A stretch of 9,977 nt of DNA from Clostridiales bacterium. Lineage in GTDB: Bacteria > Bacillota > Clostridia > Lachnospirales > Lachnospiraceae. Each line of letters begins with the position of its first letter. Positions within the stretch are counted from its first letter, which is position 1. The position numbers and the translations under genes were made by a program. The stretch lies in assembly GCA_021199135.1 (NCBI GenBank), contig JAJQIQ010000009.1:1-9977 (forward strand). Reading direction: 5' to 3'. This document shows positions 7,366 through 9,977 of this stretch, piece after piece. The notes under the pieces were generated by a model. That model searched no databases. It worked only from the letters and a program-made list of their open reading frames with translations, and was not told the origin of the DNA.

Positions 7366-7509
7366 TGCGCCCGCTCGAAGATCTCACAAGGGGGCCCCGC
7401 TTGAGCCGCACGCGTTTCGGCGAAATTATTTGCGCAAAACCGGCGCAAATAGATTATCGCCGACAACGGTCGGCTCGCTCCCCCTTTCTTAGATTTTTGA
7501 GCGGGCGCA
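7366..7509 (+). ncRNA. Candidate structured RNA (144-base nested hairpin); function unknown
   Basis: Nested complementary segments span the region. 7366-7376 (TGCGCCCGCTC) pairs perfectly with 7499-7509, extended by 7377-7384 with 7491-7498 to a 19-bp base stem. Inside it are 7388-7394 (AAGGGGG) with 7480-7486, 7403-7408 (GAGCCG) with 7471-7476, 7413-7423 with 7457-7468 (one bulge), and an apical 7428-7435 (ATTTGCGC) with 7443-7450 around a 7-base loop. Two base-stem pairs are G-U only if the plus strand is transcribed; they would be C-A on the minus strand, so plus is favoured. A CATAAT at 7352-7357 would place a start near 7364, at the foot of the stem, but no convincing -35 is seen. A local hairpin at 7459-7474 competes with part of the fold. 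It may instead be a DNA-level palindromic element. I do not recognise a known RNA family. Confidence 0.45.
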
Positions 7510-7533
7510 TATATGTACATTCATAGGAAAACA

Positions 7534-7559
7534 GAGGCTCAAGATTCTTCTTGAGCCTC
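7534..7559 (-). terminator. Intrinsic terminator downstream of the flavin oxidoreductase gene
   Basis: A perfect 11-bp stem (GAGGCTCAAGA, 7534-7544, with 7549-7559) and a 4-base loop. On the minus strand it is followed by TGTTTTCC, a short T-run; the plus side has none. It lies about 100 bases after the stop codon at 7663, with the dispersed dyad between. Confidence 0.7.
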
Positions 7560-7617
7560 CGGTTCAAAATTTCACTGGGTTAAGAGTGGGTGGTATGAGG
7601 TGGCGGTGGTGGGACGG

Positions 7618-7645
7618 TTTAAAAATTAAATCTGGATTTAACTTT
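7618..7645. repeat. Best copy of the dispersed AT-rich dyad
   Basis: A perfect core palindrome, TTAAATC-TG-GATTTAA. The arms extend to TAAAAATTAAATC on the left and GATTTAACTTTTG on the right, matching at 11 of 13 positions. The flanking sequence to the left is G-rich (7574-7617). It starts about 20 bases downstream of the stop codon of the 7663-8757 gene. I see nothing further in the rest of 7560-7617. Confidence 0.8.
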
Positions 7646-7662
7646 TGAACAAAAGCGTAATT

Positions 7663-8757
7663 TTACGCAATTGCGTCGAGGCAAATTTCCTCCTCGTACA
7701 TGATGTCCTCGATGACGTCGTGGACGGTGGAGATCCCGTTCACGCGGCCGACGTTGCTGCCGCAGAATACGAGGCCGTTGTCGACGTCTCCGAGCACGGC
7801 GGTCACGAGCGCCTTCGTGATGCAGTAGGGGATCTGCCCGGGATGGCAGTTCTTTATGCAGCGGTAGCAGCGGTCAACCTGCTCGCGGCACTGCTCGGTC
7901 TTTTTGATGAACGCGTTGCGGAGCGCGCGGCCAGGCATTCCGACCGGGCTCTTTATTATGGCAGTGTCTTCCGCTTTTGCGTTGACATACGCCATCTTGT
8001 AGGCGTATGAGGCATCGCACTCCTCCGTCGCGACGAACCGCGTCGCCACCTGGACGCCGTCAGCGCCGAGGTCGCGCACATGCTCCGCGTCGCTTGAATC
8101 CCAGATGCCGCCCGCGGCGAACACCGGGATCGACGTGTTGTACTTTTCCTCGTATGACTTCTTCTCAGCGACGATTGACCGAAACTCATCGTCAAAGTGC
8201 ATCGCCGGGATGTCGTCTAAATCCTCGCGCTTGAAGCCGAGGTGCCCGCCCGCCTGCGGCCCCTCGACCACGATGCAGTCAGGGGTGCGGTGATATTTCT
8301 TGTCCCACGCCTTCAATATGACGGCTGCCGCCTTCTTGGATGAGACGATGGGCGCAATCTTCACCAGGCTCCCTTTGACGAGCTCCGGCAGGTCGATCGG
8401 AAGCCCCGCCCCGCAGATGATGAGGTCTGCGCCGGCCTTCACCGCCTCCTTGACGTGCTCCTTGTACTGCTGGAGCGCGACCATGATGTTCACGCCGACC
8501 ATGCCCCTGCCCCCGGCGATCTCCTTCGCTCGGGCAATCTGCTTGCGGATCCCGCGGAGGTTGCACTCCTCCTCGTTGCCGAAGAAGTCCGGCTCGGTGA
8601 ATCCTATCTGCGCCGTCGAGATGACGCCGATCGCCCCCTCGGACGCCACCGCGCCCGCGAGCCTGCCGAGGCTCACACCGACGCCCATGCCGCCCTGAAT
8701 CAGAGGCAGCTCGATGTTCCACCCCTTGAATGCCTTGCAATCAAAAATGTTTCTCAT
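7663..8757 (-). CDS. FMN-dependent nitronate monooxygenase-like (NPD family) oxidoreductase
   Basis: 364 residues from the ATG at 8757 (AAAGGA ribosome site 12 bases upstream); a GTG at 8778 would add seven residues but would leave the AAAGGA inside the gene. This is a TIM-barrel flavoenzyme. Visible motifs are IQGGMGVGV (20-28) at the FMN site, ICGAGLP (114-120), EGPQAGGH with the family's catalytic-position His172, VFAAGGI (212-218) and GADGVQVATRF (231-241) for FMN phosphate. The family includes nitronate monooxygenases and the enoyl-ACP reductase FabK. The C-terminus adds a cysteine-rich stretch (Cys290, 297, 300, 304, 312; CYRCIKNCHPGQIPYC), making it longer than typical FabK (about 320 residues), so I avoid naming it fabK. 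The cysteines could hold a metal or Fe-S centre (inference). The enzyme is cytoplasmic. It is monocistronic, with its own promoter and terminator and no fatty-acid genes beside it. Confidence 0.88.
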   Translation of the reverse strand: MRNIFDCKAFKGWNIELPLIQGGMGVGVSLGRLAGAVASEGAIGVISTAQIGFTEPDFFGNEEECNLRGIRKQIARAKEIAGGRGMVGVNIMVALQQYKEHVKEAVKAGADLIICGAGLPIDLPELVKGSLVKIAPIVSSKKAAAVILKAWDKKYHRTPDCIVVEGPQAGGHLGFKREDLDDIPAMHFDDEFRSIVAEKKSYEEKYNTSIPVFAAGGIWDSSDAEHVRDLGADGVQVATRFVATEECDASYAYKMAYVNAKAEDTAIIKSPVGMPGRALRNAFIKKTEQCREQVDRCYRCIKNCHPGQIPYCITKALVTAVLGDVDNGLVFCGSNVGRVNGISTVHDVIEDIMYEEEICLDAIA

Positions 8758-8811
8758 TACACACTTAATTCCTTTCACTTAAAAATTCGCCATGAAACCC
8801 ACCTCGGATGA

Positions 8812-8832
8812 ATGTAGTATTCAAAACTACAT
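8812..8832 (-). promoter_or_regulatory. Candidate operator palindrome at the flavin oxidoreductase promoter
   Basis: A perfect 7-bp inverted repeat: ATGTAGT (8812-8818) and ACTACAT (8826-8832) with a 7-base spacer. It begins a few bases from the -10 box and covers the expected transcription start. A repressor (for example MarR or TetR type) bound here would block initiation. The regulator is not in the window. Confidence 0.5.
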
Positions 8833-8835
8833 CTA

Positions 8836-8864
8836 ATAGTAATACGCACTATGTTGATTGTCAA
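8836..8864 (-). promoter_or_regulatory. Vegetative promoter of the flavin oxidoreductase gene
   Basis: On the minus strand a perfect TTGACA (8859-8864), 17 bases, then TACTAT (8836-8841, four of six). The start would be near 8829, about 70 bases upstream of the ATG at 8757. Confidence 0.7.
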
Positions 8865-8957
8865 TATGCACAGCCCATATTTTGTATAAAAATTCTATAA
8901 ATATCGGGGGCGCCACGTCGAAATGTGAAATCTGTGTGTAGTAATTGTGAAATCGGT

Positions 8958-8984
8958 TAATGCAGAATGGATTTCCTACGATAA
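8958..8984 (+). promoter_or_regulatory. Sigma-28-like promoter of the plus-strand acidic-protein gene
   Basis: TAAT (8958-8961), 16 bases, then ACGATAA (8978-8984). The CGATAA matches the sigma-28 -10 element (GCCGATAA) and the spacer is within the accepted range. The start near 8992 would give a leader of about 54 bases. Confidence 0.55.
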
Positions 8985-9045
8985 AATTTACAGACAGGTG
9001 AGGTGAGGAGCGCCGCATTGCATTTTTTGGAAGGAGGCAATACAT

Positions 9046-9453
9046 ATGGGACTTACTATCAGCGGACTTGGGCAGACAACGGAAACCATAGCGATGTCGT
9101 CCATGAAGGTAAACACGACGGAAAACAAGCAGATCATATCCGAGGACAAGTCGGACGATTCGCAGTACACGGCGATTTCTGAGAATGGAGACACTCTCGA
9201 GGTCAGCGCGGCGGGACAGGCCGCGAGCGCGAGCATGAGTTCCGAGGAGGAATCCGATTCAGACTCTTCGAGCGAGGACCTCTCAAGCTACTCAGAGACC
9301 GAGCTCAAGCAGATGTATGAGAAGGGCGAGATCACGATGGCCGAGTACGAGACGGAGATGGCAAAGCGCGAGGCGGCCGGCACGGCGGACAGCGACACGG
9401 ACACTGCGGCTGCCGCGGCATCGGGAAACGTGACAGTGGCTGACGACGAGTGA
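9046..9453 (+). CDS. Acidic Ser-rich protein with a SHOCT-like motif, probable flagellar regulon member
   Basis: 135 residues; not recognised as a named protein. It begins MGLTISGLG with no signal peptide or membrane segment. The middle (65-83) is a Ser/Glu/Asp run (SEEESDSDSSSEDLSS). Residues 86-108 (ELKQMYEKGEITMAEYETEMAKR) resemble the SHOCT short helical module (LKxLxxxGxITxEEFxxxK). GDTLEVSAAG (48-57) resembles the D-x-V-x-I-S stretch seen in small flagellar proteins such as FlgM, but size and the rest do not fit FlgM. The C-terminus is Ala- and Asp-rich. The start is decided by AAGGAGG (9031-9037), eight bases before the ATG. A sigma-28-like promoter lies upstream. Low complexity suggests a mostly unstructured chain, perhaps a flagellar export substrate, assembly factor or regulator (inference). 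It faces away from flagellin and is followed in the same direction by another Ser/Thr-rich gene. Confidence 0.75.
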   Translation: MGLTISGLGQTTETIAMSSMKVNTTENKQIISEDKSDDSQYTAISENGDTLEVSAAGQAASASMSSEEESDSDSSSEDLSSYSETELKQMYEKGEITMAEYETEMAKREAAGTADSDTDTAAAAASGNVTVADDE

Positions 9454-9468
9454 TTGGCACGGCGTCAT

Positions 9469-9480
9469 TAAATTAAATCT
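9469..9480. repeat. Half copy of the dispersed AT-rich dyad
   Basis: TAAATTAAATCT matches AAAATTAAATCT at 11 of 12 positions. The right arm is missing (GAGGCTC follows). It lies 15 bases downstream of the stop of the 9046-9453 gene and ends where the hairpin at 9484-9528 starts. Confidence 0.55.
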
Positions 9481-9483
9481 GAG

Positions 9484-9528
9484 GCTCGTCATGCGCAGCG
9501 GCCTGCGGGATAGGGCCTCATGGCGAGC
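9484..9528 (+). other. Stable hairpin in the gap between the two plus-strand genes
   Basis: GCTCGTCATG (9484-9493) pairs with CATGGCGAGC (9519-9528), ten pairs with one G-U. Inside, CGCAG (9494-9498) pairs with CTGCG (9503-9507) around a 4-base loop. TGAGGC (9480-9485) and GCCTCA (9515-9520) offer a competing pairing. No T-run follows, so it does not look like an intrinsic terminator. It may be an mRNA processing, stability or leader element for the 9576 gene. Confidence 0.4.
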
Positions 9529-9575
9529 AAATGACAAGTCAGAGTACCATATCATTAAAAACGGAGGATGAGGAA

Positions 9576-9977
9576 ATGTCTTTGAGCATTGAAGAGTACC
9601 TGAATTCAATCAGCACGCTGGCGACGACGGCAGCGACCCAGAGCGATGGCGCATCGGGCACGTCAGTTGCGGCGGCCAGCACGGCGAGCGAGGACTGCGA
9701 CAGCTACGTGTCGACCGTGACGGACGGCACGGAGGTCATCCCGTGCGAGAACTACAACGACATTCTAAACTCAGTCACGTCGAAGCCGAACGCGTCCGAG
9801 ACGGCTGACGGGAGCGACGAGGCATCCGCGAGCGGAACAGGCGCGGCGGGCGGAGCAGGCGGCTCTGACAGCGACGAGGATGAGACCACGACGAAGATCG
9901 TCACGATCAACGGAATCACCTACCTCGAGACGACGACCGTCGAGAACGGCATAACGACCACGACCCGCACCCAGATC
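9576..9977 (+). CDS. Ser/Thr/Ala-rich acidic protein of unknown function, C-terminus outside the window
   Basis: 134 residues are visible and the frame is open to the last base. The ATG at 9576 follows GGAGG (9563-9567) by eight bases; an ATG at 9568 is out of frame and stops at once. It begins MSLSIEEYLNSISTLATTAA, with no signal peptide or membrane segment, then low-complexity Ser/Ala/Gly with an acidic patch (GSDSDEDE, 96-103) and two cysteines (41, 57). Near the edge KIVTINGITYLETTTVENGITTTT (107-130) looks like a beta-hairpin and shares VTINGI-x-Y with the flagellin variable domain (208-215). It lies 122 bases after the 9046-9453 gene, with no clear promoter of its own, so it may be co-transcribed. 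Its resemblance in composition to the upstream protein suggests a related role, possibly flagellar or surface-linked (inference). Not recognised. Confidence 0.7.
   Translation, partial: MSLSIEEYLNSISTLATTAATQSDGASGTSVAAASTASEDCDSYVSTVTDGTEVIPCENYNDILNSVTSKPNASETADGSDEASASGTGAAGGAGGSDSDEDETTTKIVTINGITYLETTTVENGITTTTRTQI

Noticed and set aside
7366..7509. 6S RNA, c-di-GMP riboswitch or integron attC site as the identity of the nested hairpin
   Set aside because: No large central bubble as in 6S RNA, no recognisable GEMM core sequence, no attC-type GTTRRRY ends, and no downstream gene on the favoured strand.
7655..7668. Small palindrome GCGTAA-TT-TTACGC at the stop codon of the flavin oxidoreductase gene as a terminator
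   Set aside because: Only about five pairs form once a loop is allowed, and it overlaps the stop codon; the hairpin at 7534-7559 is far stronger.
8901..8907. CCGATAT on the minus strand, resembling a second sigma-28 -10 box for the flavin oxidoreductase gene
   Set aside because: No TAAA-like -35 at 14-16 bases, and a much better vegetative promoter lies at 8836-8864.
9455..9471. Sigma-54-like TTGGCAC element after the 9046-9453 gene
   Set aside because: The matching -12 element (TTGC) is missing at the required spacing (CATTA instead).

Overview
The window reads as a flagellin and flagellin-modification neighbourhood of a GC-rich, motile Gram-positive anaerobe. The Lachnospiraceae (Roseburia/Butyrivibrio-type relatives) are the best guess. 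The grounds are the flagellin N-terminus ([16 protein letters not shown]..., [15 protein letters not shown]), strong AAGGAGG-type ribosome sites, a CsrA-type flagellin leader and sigma-28-type promoters. This is inference from remembered family patterns, not a search.

Layout. From 1 to 5559, four minus-strand genes run in the order 5559 to 1: two full-length paralogous GT2 glycosyltransferases with long helical C-terminal regions (3676-5559 and 1671-3635), a stand-alone protein resembling only that C-terminal region (841-1653), and a third glycosyltransferase cut by the window edge (1-731). A TTGACT-N18-TATAAT promoter at 5645-5674 probably starts this run. It lies inside the flagellin terminator hairpin. 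Next, on the minus strand, is flagellin (5719-7167), with a sigma-28-type promoter, a hairpin leader and two CsrA-like sites. The non-coding stretch 7309-7662 holds a large nested inverted repeat (7366-7509), a terminator (7534-7559) and one copy of a dispersed AT-rich dyad. A minus-strand FMN-dependent nitronate monooxygenase-like gene (7663-8757) follows, with its own vegetative promoter and an overlapping palindrome. A divergent intergenic region then leads to two plus-strand genes for acidic Ser/Thr-rich proteins (9046-9453, and 9576 to the window end). The first has a sigma-28-like promoter.

How the parts may work together. Flagellin is made late in flagellar assembly and is probably controlled after transcription by CsrA. 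The adjacent glycosyltransferases are the obvious candidates to glycosylate it. The acidic proteins probably belong to the same late flagellar regulon. The flavin enzyme looks like a metabolic neighbour with separate control.

The two least-explained signals are a dispersed dyad (TTAAATC-N2-GATTTAA, often inside TAAAAATTAAATCT) that recurs between genes across the whole window, including a three-copy array with 48-49 bp spacing, and the 144-bp nested hairpin upstream of the flagellin promoter, which may encode a structured RNA.
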